A DNA stretch of 64,000 bases from Williamsia muralis NBRC 105860 (GTDB lineage Bacteria; Actinomycetota; Actinomycetes; Mycobacteriales; Mycobacteriaceae): NCBI RefSeq assembly GCF_001598915.1, contig NZ_BDAP01000010.1, forward strand, positions 23,632 to 87,631, in the 5' to 3' direction. The first letter of the stretch is position 1; the number at the start of each line of letters is the position of its first letter. This document shows, one piece after another, positions 15,507 through 23,622 of this stretch. Position numbers and translations under genes: made by a program. Under the pieces are notes generated by a model that worked only from the letters and a program-made list of their open reading frames with translations, did not search any database and had not been told where the DNA came from.

Positions 15507-16853
15507 TTGTCCACCAACACCATTCCGCACCCACCGAAACGCGTGCCCGTTCTTGGCGACATCCTTGGTATGGACCGTGAACGACCAAACCAGAAGACAC
15601 TATGGCAGTTCTCGCAACTGGGTCCCATCTACCGTCGATCGATCATCGGCGGAATTGACCTAACCTTCGTTGGCTCGGCCCACCTCATGGAACAAGCACT
15701 GGACGAAGCTAAGTGGGAACGGTTCATCGGGCGTCCCATCGCAGCTTTGCGTTCGGTGGCCGGCGATGGACTCTTCACCGCACCAAATGATTCCACCGCA
15801 TGGATCAACGGTCATGCAGCCCTCGTCAGTGGTTTCTCGAAGGAATCCATGCGGGCGTACCACCCCGCCATGGTCGAGGTTTCCCAGAGCTTGCGTGAGG
15901 AACTATTGCGTGTTCCCGAGCAAGCGTCGTTTGCGGAGACCTCGAGTAGCGTTGCCCTCGAGGTGATTGGTCGGTGCGGTTTTGGGCACAGCTTCGGGTT
16001 CGGCGATCCTGACGGCGAAGCTCGACGAAAAGCGTTCATAGATGCACTGACTCGCACGCTCGCGTTTACCCAGGAAACTGCGATTCCTGTGATTGGTTCA
16101 ATCACTGGTCGCAAGCGCCGGCGGCAGGCCGACGCCGACGCCGACCTCATCCTTGGGACAGTCAATCAGGTGCTTGAAGACAGGCGCAGTTCTGGACTGC
16201 GCGCTGACGATCTTCTCGATCTAATGCTGTACCCCACCTCCGAAGAGACCAAGCTCGACGACGAAAACATTCGCCACCAGATGCTGACCTTCCTCGTTGC
16301 CGGTCACGAAACCACCGGCAATCTGCTGGCCTTTGCTGCCCACTTCCTGGCAACACATCCCGACGCTGCCCAGCGGATGCGCGAGGAACGCCAATCGCTC
16401 ACTGGCGGCCGGGCGCTGGAGTTCGACGAGGTACCGAAACTTCGTTTCACTCGCGCAGTCATTTCGGAGTCCTTACGCCTCTGGCCTACGGCACCAGGCT
16501 TCTTCCGAGCTGCGCGAACCGGCACGACGCTTGGGGACTACACCTTTTCGAAAGGCGAGTGGATCTTCATCCTCTTACTCGCAGTGCACCGAGACCAAGC
16601 TGTCTGGGGTGCGGACGCAGAGGAGTTCCGTCCCGAGCGCTTTCTGCAGGACCGGGTACCGACGTCCTACAAGCCTTTCGGCACCGGCCCTCGCGCCTGC
16701 ATCGGCCGGCAGTTTGCACTTCATGAAGCAACCGTCGTGCTCTCAGACCTCGTGCAGGCGTTCGACCTTGAGGCCGGCTCCAAAACGCTGGATGTCGAGG
16801 AAAACCTCACACTTCGTCCCAACAACCTGCGCCTGGCGTTCGCACCGCGGTAA
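15507..16853 (+). CDS. Cytochrome P450, CYP102-like heme domain
   Basis: The 448-aa enzyme has all P450 signatures: the I-helix LVAGHETT (about 264-271), the K-helix ESLRLWP (ExxR about 320), and the heme-thiolate loop FGTGPRACIG with Cys398. The N-terminal part (VPVLGDILGMD, then SGFSKESMRAYHPAMVEV) resembles fatty-acid-hydroxylating CYP102 heme domains. No reductase domain is fused and none is encoded nearby, so host ferredoxin partners are required. Start is TTG behind GGAGA. It is the last gene of the ImmA operon. Substrate is unknown; a lipid is inferred from the CYP102 resemblance. Confidence 0.9.
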   Translation: MSTNTIPHPPKRVPVLGDILGMDRERPNQKTLWQFSQLGPIYRRSIIGGIDLTFVGSAHLMEQALDEAKWERFIGRPIAALRSVAGDGLFTAPNDSTAWINGHAALVSGFSKESMRAYHPAMVEVSQSLREELLRVPEQASFAETSSSVALEVIGRCGFGHSFGFGDPDGEARRKAFIDALTRTLAFTQETAIPVIGSITGRKRRRQADADADLILGTVNQVLEDRRSSGLRADDLLDLMLYPTSEETKLDDENIRHQMLTFLVAGHETTGNLLAFAAHFLATHPDAAQRMREERQSLTGGRALEFDEVPKLRFTRAVISESLRLWPTAPGFFRAARTGTTLGDYTFSKGEWIFILLLAVHRDQAVWGADAEEFRPERFLQDRVPTSYKPFGTGPRACIGRQFALHEATVVLSDLVQAFDLEAGSKTLDVEENLTLRPNNLRLAFAPR

Positions 16854-16866
16854 CACCAGGGGAGCG

Positions 16867-17298
16867 CTAGCGGATCGCAGTCACCGAAGCGATGGTCGGA
16901 TCCAGGGCGGCCGTCAGTTCGTTGATCAGGAAATCGATATGTTCGGGATCGATCGATCGGCAAGCCAGGTGATTTAGACCGAGGTCGCGAGCGATGGTCC
17001 AAAGCCGAAGCGTTTGGTCTATCGCGTGTACCTCACGGTCTGGACCGCGGAAGTAATCACGGTGAGCGCCAACCTGATCGCAGATGGCGTCAGCTATATC
17101 TAAAGGCAAGTCACGCTTGCCTTTACGAACGTCCACCAGCAGTTTCGGATCGACCTGGTAGTGATCGGGGTAGTCGTCGCGGTGCGCCAGCGCCTGGCCA
17201 ACGATCGTGGCCATGGCCTGCTCGGTCAGTTCCGGCTCGAGCCTTGCGTGGTAGTACGCGAAGAGTCGATTGAGTCGGTCAGCGTGGGTGAGTTCCAC
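16867..17298 (-). CDS. EspR-like helix-turn-helix regulator
   Basis: The 143-aa protein (GTG start, GGAAGG eight bases upstream) follows the layout of mycobacterial EspR. It begins with ADRLNRLF, has a central LLVDVRKGKRDLPLDIADAICDQ helix-turn-helix region, then the HRDYFRG block and a C-terminal helical dimerisation part (SIDPEHIDFLINEL). EspR is a nucleoid-associated activator of ESX-1 genes; here the role is unknown. It lies 32 nt downstream of the XRE gene on the same strand and converges on the P450 gene with 13 nt between them. Confidence 0.55.
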   Translation of the reverse strand: MELTHADRLNRLFAYYHARLEPELTEQAMATIVGQALAHRDDYPDHYQVDPKLLVDVRKGKRDLPLDIADAICDQVGAHRDYFRGPDREVHAIDQTLRLWTIARDLGLNHLACRSIDPEHIDFLINELTAALDPTIASVTAIR

Positions 17299-17330
17299 TG
17301 TACGAGCCTTCCATCCAGGTATTGCCTGCC

Positions 17331-18005
17331 TTACGTTCCCCCGGCCACCGACTCCCATCGGGCAGCGAAACCGGACTCTTGCTCTTCGGTGATCTTAACT
17401 GGCATGTCCAGTAGCCACCTCAGGTAAAGCAAGTCATCAGTGTCGCGTGGATCATCCGCGGGTGGTTCGCGATTGAGATAGTCACCGAGCATCCGCGTGA
17501 AAATCGGGTCAACGCTCGGGGAATCACCACGCAGGCGGATCACCTCGGCCTGCCCGATGATCCAGGCACGCAACACTCGATCGCCGAAGAGCTGCAATCC
17601 GGTTGCCGCCTCTTGCAAGTCTTGTTCACCAGTGAAGCGCTTTACGATTCGCTCTAACGCACTGACCTTTTCGATCAGCTCAGCAACGACTTCGGTGCGA
17701 AGGGTGACGGTGGTATCTGTAGCTGTGATCGGCAAATCCACCGCCGGCTTACGGCGCCGCTGGTCGAGTGGATCAGGCTCACCACCGTCGAAAGTCCGCG
17801 CGGCCGAGCCTGGGCGCCATTTCAGAACCTTGTCGAGTTTGCCGAATGTTTTCAAGCCAGGTTGAGGAGTGGTGCCAGCTTCCAGTTTCCGCAGCGTGAC
17901 TCGTGTAGGCCCGCCTGCGTCGCTGAGGTCCTCAGTAGTCAATCCGAGCTCTCGACGCCGAGCAGCCACGATGCGGCCGAAGCGAACGGCGTTAGGAGTC
18001 GTCAC
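17331..18005 (-). CDS. XRE-family transcriptional regulator
   Basis: The 224-aa protein has an N-terminal Cro/CI-type HTH: FGRIVAARRRELGLTTEDLSDAG, then PTRVTLRKLEAGTTPQ at residues 30-50. The rest is unassigned, with a helical region around 95-130 (TEVVAELIEKVSALERIV) that could dimerise. The start is GTG. A palindrome nine bases upstream probably serves for autoregulation. An ImmA/IrrE protease gene lies in the facing operon; in such pairs the protease inactivates the repressor, which suggests a stress-responsive switch here. The pairing is inferred from family knowledge. Confidence 0.75.
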   Translation of the reverse strand: MTTPNAVRFGRIVAARRRELGLTTEDLSDAGGPTRVTLRKLEAGTTPQPGLKTFGKLDKVLKWRPGSAARTFDGGEPDPLDQRRRKPAVDLPITATDTTVTLRTEVVAELIEKVSALERIVKRFTGEQDLQEAATGLQLFGDRVLRAWIIGQAEVIRLRGDSPSVDPIFTRMLGDYLNREPPADDPRDTDDLLYLRWLLDMPVKITEEQESGFAARWESVAGGT

Positions 18006-18013
18006 CTCTAGAA

Positions 18014-18031
18014 CCCTATTGGTTCATAGGG
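18014..18031. promoter_or_regulatory. CCCTAT-N6-ATAGGG operator-like palindrome
   Basis: A perfect 6-bp inverted repeat around TGGTTC lies 9-26 bases upstream of the XRE start. On the minus strand TATGAA inside it could be the -10 element, so a bound repressor would block its own promoter. A nested GAACC/GGTTC repeat overlaps. Confidence 0.5.
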
Positions 18032-18127
18032 CCCAAGAAGGTGAGCAGGGCTCAGAACAACCCCGGTCTGTGGCGGTTGCGCTGACTCGACCCTTCCATA
18101 CTATCCATAAATTAACCACTGTAGGGA

Positions 18128-18157
18128 TTGAAACTGTCCACAAAGTATGCATAGACT
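18128..18157 (+). promoter_or_regulatory. Candidate promoter of the transfer operon
   Basis: TTGAAA and TAGACT are separated by 18 bp in an AT-richer patch within otherwise GC-rich DNA. ACTGT motifs flank and overlap the elements. The distance to the first strong ribosome binding site is about 310 nt, implying a long leader. Confidence 0.35.
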
Positions 18158-18479
18158 GTGGGGGTGCAGGGGAGAAGCAGCCAACGTAGCCACATGTGGA
18201 AGCTGGTCGTCATTGGTGGTTCGCCTGCCGCATCGAGCTTCGAGTGCGTTAGCTCCACGGCCTCAACACGTCGGACCAGATCGAATGCTCAATACCGGGC
18301 ACCGAGGGTGCCATACGCACCCCCGTAAACAGGTTGACCCCGAACCCATCTTCGAAAGATTGGCGTCCAGGAAGGGCGGGTTCGGGGTCTGTCAGGCATC
18401 CGCGCCGTTAAGAGCGGACTGCTGACCCTTCCAGGGTAGGCGGTTCCGCCGCCATCTGACGAACTCTGGAAGGTTCACC

Positions 18480-18569
18480 ATGTCTGTGTCACGCCATCTG
18501 GCCGCGCAGTTTGTCTTTTTGCGTCGATTGGGTGGGTGGTCACCCATCGAGCGAGTAGCTCGACCGTGA
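18480..18569 (+). CDS. 29-aa leader ORF of the transfer operon
   Basis: ATG follows GGAAGG with six bases between, one of the best ribosome binding sites in the area. The peptide is basic and hydrophobic (MSVSRHLAAQFVFLRR...), and its stop overlaps a GTG that opens the next gene (GTGA). Either it is a small membrane-associated protein or a leader that couples translation to the next gene. The downstream paralogue at 22661 is likewise preceded by a tiny ORF with a strong ribosome binding site. Confidence 0.45.
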   Translation: MSVSRHLAAQFVFLRRLGGWSPIERVARP

Positions 18570-19354
18570 ATCTCATCGATAAGCACGATGACTTGGGTCC
18601 GAGCCAGATTGCGCTTGGCCAGGGCCAGGGCCGGCAGCTCACTGAATCGCACGACTCTCTGCCTCTGTTGTCGGAGATCCGTTCAGCTCAGGGGCGGTCA
18701 TCTCAGAGGAAGCCACGCGCACGTGTATCGGAGGATTGGCGCGATCGGGGCCTGTTGAGCGCAGCGGTGGCGGGGATTCTAGTGGTCACTTTGGGAGCTG
18801 TAGGCCTTGCCTACTGGGGCATTTCGGCGTTGTCCGGGTCGCCCACGGCGGCGGACCCAACTGCAGCCGACCCTGTTGTTGGCCTCTCGCACGCACCGCT
18901 CAGCTCGGTGGTGGACGCGCCATCTTCTAGCGTGCCGCCACCGGCGGATATTGCGGCCGTCGTTGATGGGCGATGCCGTGATCTGCGCGATGGCCCGGTC
19001 TCTGTGAGTTCAGGCCGGGGAGGTGTGAGCGGGGGAGTGGCCGTCATCGAGCGGTTCACTTTCAGCGTCTATGTCCTGCGGTCGGCTACCGCCGCCCGAT
19101 CGGTGGTCGATGCCAACGGGGCCGTTTCACCTTCTGCACAACTGCAGGAATGGATCAACCGTCGCCCCCAAGGCACTCGGCACTGCGTGAAGGTCACTGC
19201 CCGTGGGGCCGGGCAGTGGGTTGTCGAAACCACAGAGCTACGCCCCGAATCTTCTCCCGCACATGTCTTTCACCAGATCGTTCGCACCCGCGACGACTCC
19301 TCCGGTCGAACGTGGATCACCGCAATCACAGCTGATCCAGAGAAAGGGAATTGA
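18566..19354 (+). CDS. Single-pass membrane protein of the transfer operon (copy A)
   Basis: The 262-aa product has a cytoplasmic N-terminal region of about 65 residues, one transmembrane segment (LLSAAVAGILVVTLGAVGLA), a Ser/Pro/Ala linker and an external C-terminal domain of about 115 residues. That domain (GGVAVIERFTFSVYVLRSA ... VFHQIVRT ... GRTWITAI) recurs in the protein at 22661 with clear similarity, so the two are paralogues. I prefer the GTG overlapping the leader stop; an in-frame GTG 30 bases earlier is possible. The shape, a TM anchor plus a small alpha/beta domain, resembles VirB8/TcpC-type scaffold proteins, but homology is not shown. Confidence 0.6.
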   Translation: MNLIDKHDDLGPSQIALGQGQGRQLTESHDSLPLLSEIRSAQGRSSQRKPRARVSEDWRDRGLLSAAVAGILVVTLGAVGLAYWGISALSGSPTAADPTAADPVVGLSHAPLSSVVDAPSSSVPPPADIAAVVDGRCRDLRDGPVSVSSGRGGVSGGVAVIERFTFSVYVLRSATAARSVVDANGAVSPSAQLQEWINRRPQGTRHCVKVTARGAGQWVVETTELRPESSPAHVFHQIVRTRDDSSGRTWITAITADPEKGN

Positions 19355-19356
19355 AA

Positions 19357-21138
19357 ATGATGGCGAGGTCACGATCTGCGACGTGGACTGCTTTGGCAGC
19401 CGCGCAAGCGGTACTCGTCGGAATGGTGCTTGGAAGCGGAGCGGCGTGGGCAGATTCCACATCGCCCTCCACTTCGACGAGCACCACGCCGAGTAGTAAG
19501 CAGTGCGCGGTGGTCCATGTGATCGCCGATCAGGGAACCAACGAGTCCGCCGAGAAGCAGGACCCGAAGGCTGACGCTGGGATGCTCTCGAAAGTCATCG
19601 TGCCGGCGGCTGCAAAGTTCGGCAACGATCCCAGCAAGATCGACCGCACGTACGTGCCCTACCCGGCCGACTTCGGATGGCGCGGACATACCTACGCGGA
19701 GTCGGTCACGCAGGGGGTGACCAACACTGAGAAAGTCATCACTGACGAGGCAGAGCGTTGCCCTGCAACGAAGTTCGCCTTGCTCGGCTACTCACAAGGC
19801 GGTCAGGTCGCTGACACGGTGCTCCGTAAGATCGGCAACGGGCAGGGGCCGATCGATCCAGACCGGGTCGCTTTGGGCATGCTGTTCAGTTCCCCAGATC
19901 GCCCCGACGGCGCGGGCTTGTTCCCTGGCGCAGACAGCCAGAGCAGTCCGACGCCGGTCCCAGGGACTGAGGGCGCTTCGGTTGCCCAGGTCAAGGCCGT
20001 CGATCAGCAGGCCGGCCAGGGTGGCGGGATCGCGCCACCCATCGAGGGAGTCGCGTCCGGCTTCGGTGATCTGACCGGACGGGTCGCTTCGGCGTGCATA
20101 CCCGGTGACCTGGCCTGCGATGTGCCTGCGGACGCTCCTGTGGCCAAACTCGTCACTAATGTCGCGGGCCAACTGAACCTGAATCAAAACGACCCGGTGG
20201 GCATCTTGTTGTCGGTGGCCAACGTCGTTGGCACAACGTCGATTAAGACTGCCGCCGATGTGGTCAACAACGACATCTCCACTACCGACGGCACGACCGC
20301 CACCTTGCAGTACCAGCCGCAGGAAACCGTGCTGTCCAGAGTCACCACAGCATCAGACCCGCAGTATCAGCCGGACATCTTCGCCGCAGTCAGCAAAGTT
20401 CTGGGGATCGCCGTCAATACCGCGATCACCGTCGCCAAAAAAGTGTTGACTCCCGCGAACATCGCCCAGGTCGCCACGGTCGGACTGGCAAACCCCGCTG
20501 CAGGTCTAGCGTTGTTCGGTACCAAACTGGGCTCAGCGGCCCTGGAGATGTTGCCGGTCAACCTCATTGATCAGGCCGCACCGCTGATCGTCAACGAAAT
20601 CAAGCAGGACCTCACCGACAACCAGGGCCTGGTTCGGATGGCCGCCGATGTGTCGTACTGGAACGTCGCCAAGCACACCATGTATGACCAGACGCCACTG
20701 GCAGCTGCCGGGGGATCGGCGGTCGACTTCGGCGCTACCTGGATCACCGCTGCAATCACCGACTTGCTGAGCAGCACGGTCACACAATCCGCACCCGATA
20801 CGGCCGCATTTACACCCACAGTTCCGGTCAATGGGGAAGGGTCCTACAACGGTCTGCCGGGTCTGAAACTGCCCACCGTGCCTACTGAGCCGGACACCGA
20901 GCCGTCCTACCAGCCGTGGCAGCTCGACAACGACAGCACCTCGTCGAGCACAACGCCGACGAGCAGCAGCACCTCTACTACACCAACCACTCCGACAACC
21001 AGCACCTCTGCAGCAACGTCGACCTCGCCCTCAGCACCGACCGAAGAGACTCCGACGTCTGACGATCTCGATGAGCTCGGGCCCGGCGAGCTAGCCCCTT
21101 CGGCTACCCCAGCCCTCACCACAGCGCCCTCAGCGTGA
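19357..21138 (+). CDS. Secreted cutinase-family protein with large C-terminal extension
   Basis: The 593-aa precursor has a signal peptide ending about residue 33 (VLGSGAAWA), then an alpha/beta-hydrolase domain with the nucleophile elbow LLGYSQGGQVAD and paired cysteines as in cutinases (the CAVVHV strand; ACIPGDLACD carrying the acid region). A His near YWNVAKHTMYD may complete the triad. The middle is about 230 residues long and the tail is a Ser/Thr/Pro stalk. Mycobacterial cutinases are esterases acting on lipids. At the front of a transfer operon, a role in loosening the mycolate layer or in cell contact is inferred. Start: ATG nine bases after AAGGG; an upstream TTG overlaps the previous stop. 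Confidence 0.78.
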   Translation: MMARSRSATWTALAAAQAVLVGMVLGSGAAWADSTSPSTSTSTTPSSKQCAVVHVIADQGTNESAEKQDPKADAGMLSKVIVPAAAKFGNDPSKIDRTYVPYPADFGWRGHTYAESVTQGVTNTEKVITDEAERCPATKFALLGYSQGGQVADTVLRKIGNGQGPIDPDRVALGMLFSSPDRPDGAGLFPGADSQSSPTPVPGTEGASVAQVKAVDQQAGQGGGIAPPIEGVASGFGDLTGRVASACIPGDLACDVPADAPVAKLVTNVAGQLNLNQNDPVGILLSVANVVGTTSIKTAADVVNNDISTTDGTTATLQYQPQETVLSRVTTASDPQYQPDIFAAVSKVLGIAVNTAITVAKKVLTPANIAQVATVGLANPAAGLALFGTKLGSAALEMLPVNLIDQAAPLIVNEIKQDLTDNQGLVRMAADVSYWNVAKHTMYDQTPLAAAGGSAVDFGATWITAAITDLLSSTVTQSAPDTAAFTPTVPVNGEGSYNGLPGLKLPTVPTEPDTEPSYQPWQLDNDSTSSSTTPTSSSTSTTPTTPTTSTSAATSTSPSAPTEETPTSDDLDELGPGELAPSATPALTTAPSA

Positions 21139-21241
21139 ACCACCCGTCGTAACCACAGGAGGGCAGCGCGACCAGCATCAGCAACCTTTCCCCATCAGCG
21201 CCACCACGAGCGTCACCAATTACGAAGGGACACAACCACTC

Positions 21242-22462
21242 ATGCACCACCACACCGAATACCTCCCGTCCACTCCACGGAGAATGGCAGCAACAGTCCT
21301 GGCGACCATCGCCGTCAGTACCGCATTTGCCGGACAGGCCCTGGGCGCACCCGAGGACGGGCAGCCCGGCGTGACACCACCGTCGACTACTGATCCCGGC
21401 GGACAACCCGGCGTCACCCCAGCCCCAACCCCCGAACCAGCGCCAGCTCCTGCCCCAGAGCCCGTGCCCGACTACGGGCCCGGCCTCGTGCCGTCGCCGC
21501 AGTGGGAGACCGAACCGGTCATTTACACCGAACCGTCCGGGCCGCCGTCGACTCCGTACACCCCGCTTCCTCAATCGGCACCAGCAGCTCCTGCGCCCGC
21601 TCCGGTACAGCCCGCAGGTCCCATCGCTCCGATCCTGGTCAAGGACCCGGCCGCCGAGATCCGCGCGGGCAACTACATCGTGGACCGCCCGGACTGGGTG
21701 TCGCCCGAAGCCGCGATCACCACCAACGAGTATATGGCCTACTTCGAGGCCGAAGCCGCACAGTACTTCGAGTCGATTGGCTTCCCCCGCGATGAAGCTG
21801 CACGCCGGGCCGCAGCAGCTGCCGCCGGCGCAGGCGTAGGCGGGCTTGCTGGAGCGTTGGCGGCCGGCATCCCAACAGCGATCTTCTTCGGCATCGTGGG
21901 CGGTGTCGGCGGCGGCATCGTCGGCTCCTTCGTGCCTCCCACCCCCTTCAACATCCTGCCGGGCATCGGCATCGGCGCTGGTGGCGGCGCAGCCCTGGGC
22001 TTTGCCGCTGGCGCAGCGGCCGGTGGCGCAGCAGGCGCTCTGGCCGGTGGCCTGTTGGGATGGGCGCTCGGCGCTGGCGACCCGAACGCGGACCCGGCCG
22101 CCCCCTGGGCACCGGCACCCCCGCCGCCGCCCGCACCGCTGCCCAACCCCGAAGGCGATCAGTACCAGCTCGTCCTTGATGCACCGTCCGCCTCCGATGC
22201 GGGACTGCCGGCGGTCGACTACACCGTCAACACAGGCGGCGACGTCTCCTTCTCCGCCAACGTCGCCGGGCTTCCTCCGATCAGCGGTGGATGGACTGCC
22301 GAGCAGGCCGAGGCACCGCTACAGGCGTTGGGCCCGCTCGAGCAACCCGCCAAAGACGCCATCGCCGGGGCCACCAAACAGATTGGTGACGGACTCACCC
22401 AGGTCGTGAACGGACTGCACATCACCTACCCGCAAACGATCGCGCCGGCACCGGCCGTCTAG
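21242..22462 (+). CDS. Secreted Pro-rich, glycine-zipper envelope protein
   Basis: The 406-aa protein has a signal peptide (cleavage after about residue 33, TAFAGQALGA), a Pro/Ala/Glu-rich stalk of about 100 residues, a conserved-looking block (RAGNYIVDRPDWVSPEAAITTNEYMAYFEAEAA, about 138-180), and then about 90 residues of Gly/Ala-rich membrane-active sequence with repeated GxxxG spacing. A C-terminal folded part follows. Glycine zippers occur in membrane-inserting channel and pore proteins. Next to the cutinase, it could span or open the outer mycolate membrane; this is inference. No family is recognised. Confidence 0.5.
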   Translation: MHHHTEYLPSTPRRMAATVLATIAVSTAFAGQALGAPEDGQPGVTPPSTTDPGGQPGVTPAPTPEPAPAPAPEPVPDYGPGLVPSPQWETEPVIYTEPSGPPSTPYTPLPQSAPAAPAPAPVQPAGPIAPILVKDPAAEIRAGNYIVDRPDWVSPEAAITTNEYMAYFEAEAAQYFESIGFPRDEAARRAAAAAAGAGVGGLAGALAAGIPTAIFFGIVGGVGGGIVGSFVPPTPFNILPGIGIGAGGGAALGFAAGAAAGGAAGALAGGLLGWALGAGDPNADPAAPWAPAPPPPPAPLPNPEGDQYQLVLDAPSASDAGLPAVDYTVNTGGDVSFSANVAGLPPISGGWTAEQAEAPLQALGPLEQPAKDAIAGATKQIGDGLTQVVNGLHITYPQTIAPAPAV

Positions 22463-22502
22463 CCGCACACCGACCCGTTTCTAGCTTTCAGGAGGAGATC
22501 CC

Positions 22503-22658
22503 ATGACCGCCCCGCATCTGCAACTGTTCACCGACGTCATGTCCGGCAGCGGCACTGCGGTGGCGGTCATGGGGCCACCGTCACGCACGTCGATTCCACG
22601 TTTCATTGGTGCGGCGTTTGTGGCCATTCTCGCCGCCACTATCGCGACGGTGGCTTGA
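22503..22658 (+). CDS. Small single-pass membrane protein, 51 aa
   Basis: ATG follows AGGAGGAGA, a near-perfect ribosome binding site. The product has a short polar N-terminus and one hydrophobic C-terminal segment (FIGAAFVAILAATIATVA). It is immediately followed, two bases after the stop, by the copy-B membrane protein. Its function is unknown. Position suggests either a small subunit of the secretion channel or a coupling leader. Confidence 0.6.
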   Translation: MTAPHLQLFTDVMSGSGTAVAVMGPPSRTSIPRFIGAAFVAILAATIATVA

Positions 22659-22660
22659 CG

Positions 22661-23572
22661 ATGACCACTCACCACAACCCACCGCCCCGGTCGTTCGCAC
22701 GTCGGCCGTGGGAGCGGCCGCCGTCCCCGCAGCTGCAGCCTCCGGCACCCATTACTGCCGACACCGGTCAGCACGAAGACGGAACATCTCTCGAACGACC
22801 AACTCAAGCAATTCCCACCACATCGGTTGAGGCACCCGACATTTCCGTCCCCTCAACGAGCGAGCAACCGCCGGCGATGGTGGCTGCCCCCTCGGCAGCC
22901 GGGCTCGACCCCGTAGTCGCCCAACCACCTGCACCGCTCCGGCCACCGAGTCCCACAATCCGGCCACCACGACAACCACGGCGGCGGGGATCCAGACGCG
23001 GCCTGCTGATCGCGGTCACCGTCTTTGTCGTCGTGGTCACGGCCTCGGTGGGAGCGGGAGTGTGGGCGTTGCAGTCGATGTCTTCCTCGACCTCCACACC
23101 GGCGGCGTCGGCCATTCCATCGGCACCCGTCCAGGTCATTGATTCGATTGCGACACAACCCTCATCACCGCCTACCGCCGATCCTGCCGACCCGTGCCCG
23201 GAGACCACTACCGGCGCAGTCACCACGGGCGATGACCAAGGCGACGTGGTCGGCGGCGCGGCAGTGATCAAACGATTCAACTTCGCCTACTACGTGTGGC
23301 GGTCAGGGGCCAAGGCACGCGAGGTAGTGGCCCCAAACGCGTTGGTCGGGACGGTCCAACAGCTCGACGACGGCATCCGGTCGATTCCCGAGGGCAGCAC
23401 GTTCTGCCTGTCGATCACCGATCGAGGCGAGGGCTTGTGGGCGGTGCAACTGACTCAAAACACTCCCAACCCGGCCGACCGCAAGGTCTGGCACCAGCTC
23501 GTGCAGACCGTCGACAGCCAAGGGCGGACCTGGATTGTCTCGATCGACACAGACAAGCGAAAAGGACAGTGA
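22661..23572 (+). CDS. Single-pass membrane protein of the transfer operon (copy B)
   Basis: The 303-aa product has a Pro-rich cytoplasmic N-terminus of about 105 residues, a basic patch (RQPRRRGSRRG), one transmembrane segment (LLIAVTVFVVVVTASVGAGVWAL), a Ser/Thr/Pro linker and a C-terminal domain homologous to that of the gene at 18566 (GGAAVIKRFNFAYYVWRSGAKA ... VWHQLVQT ... GRTWIVSI). Two in-frame starts lie two codons apart; I chose ATG. A channel scaffold role is inferred from topology and operon. The conserved Cys pair in the external domain (PCPETT, TFCLSI) might form a disulfide. Confidence 0.6.
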   Translation: MTTHHNPPPRSFARRPWERPPSPQLQPPAPITADTGQHEDGTSLERPTQAIPTTSVEAPDISVPSTSEQPPAMVAAPSAAGLDPVVAQPPAPLRPPSPTIRPPRQPRRRGSRRGLLIAVTVFVVVVTASVGAGVWALQSMSSSTSTPAASAIPSAPVQVIDSIATQPSSPPTADPADPCPETTTGAVTTGDDQGDVVGGAAVIKRFNFAYYVWRSGAKAREVVAPNALVGTVQQLDDGIRSIPEGSTFCLSITDRGEGLWAVQLTQNTPNPADRKVWHQLVQTVDSQGRTWIVSIDTDKRKGQ

Positions 23573-23622
23573 GCCGCCATGAGCCACACCACTTTCCAAC
23601 CGACGACAGTCAGGAGCGCGTG

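Larger units (their letters stand above)
18006..18479. other. Divergent control region between regulator operon and transfer operon
   Basis: No convincing gene is seen in this stretch of about 470 nt. It separates the leftward XRE/EspR genes from the long rightward transfer operon, and contains the operator-like palindrome at 18014-18031, an ACTATCCA at 18100-18107 (also present at 13672 and 13683), three ACTGT motifs (18118, 18133, 18155) and a plausible promoter. The distal part from 18180 is ordinary GC-rich leader. Confidence 0.5.

Noticed and set aside
23296..23622. 109-residue N-terminal extension of the MinD-like ATPase
   Set aside because: It lies in another frame of the preceding membrane protein gene and has Arg/Gly shadow composition; an ATG with CAGGAG follows.
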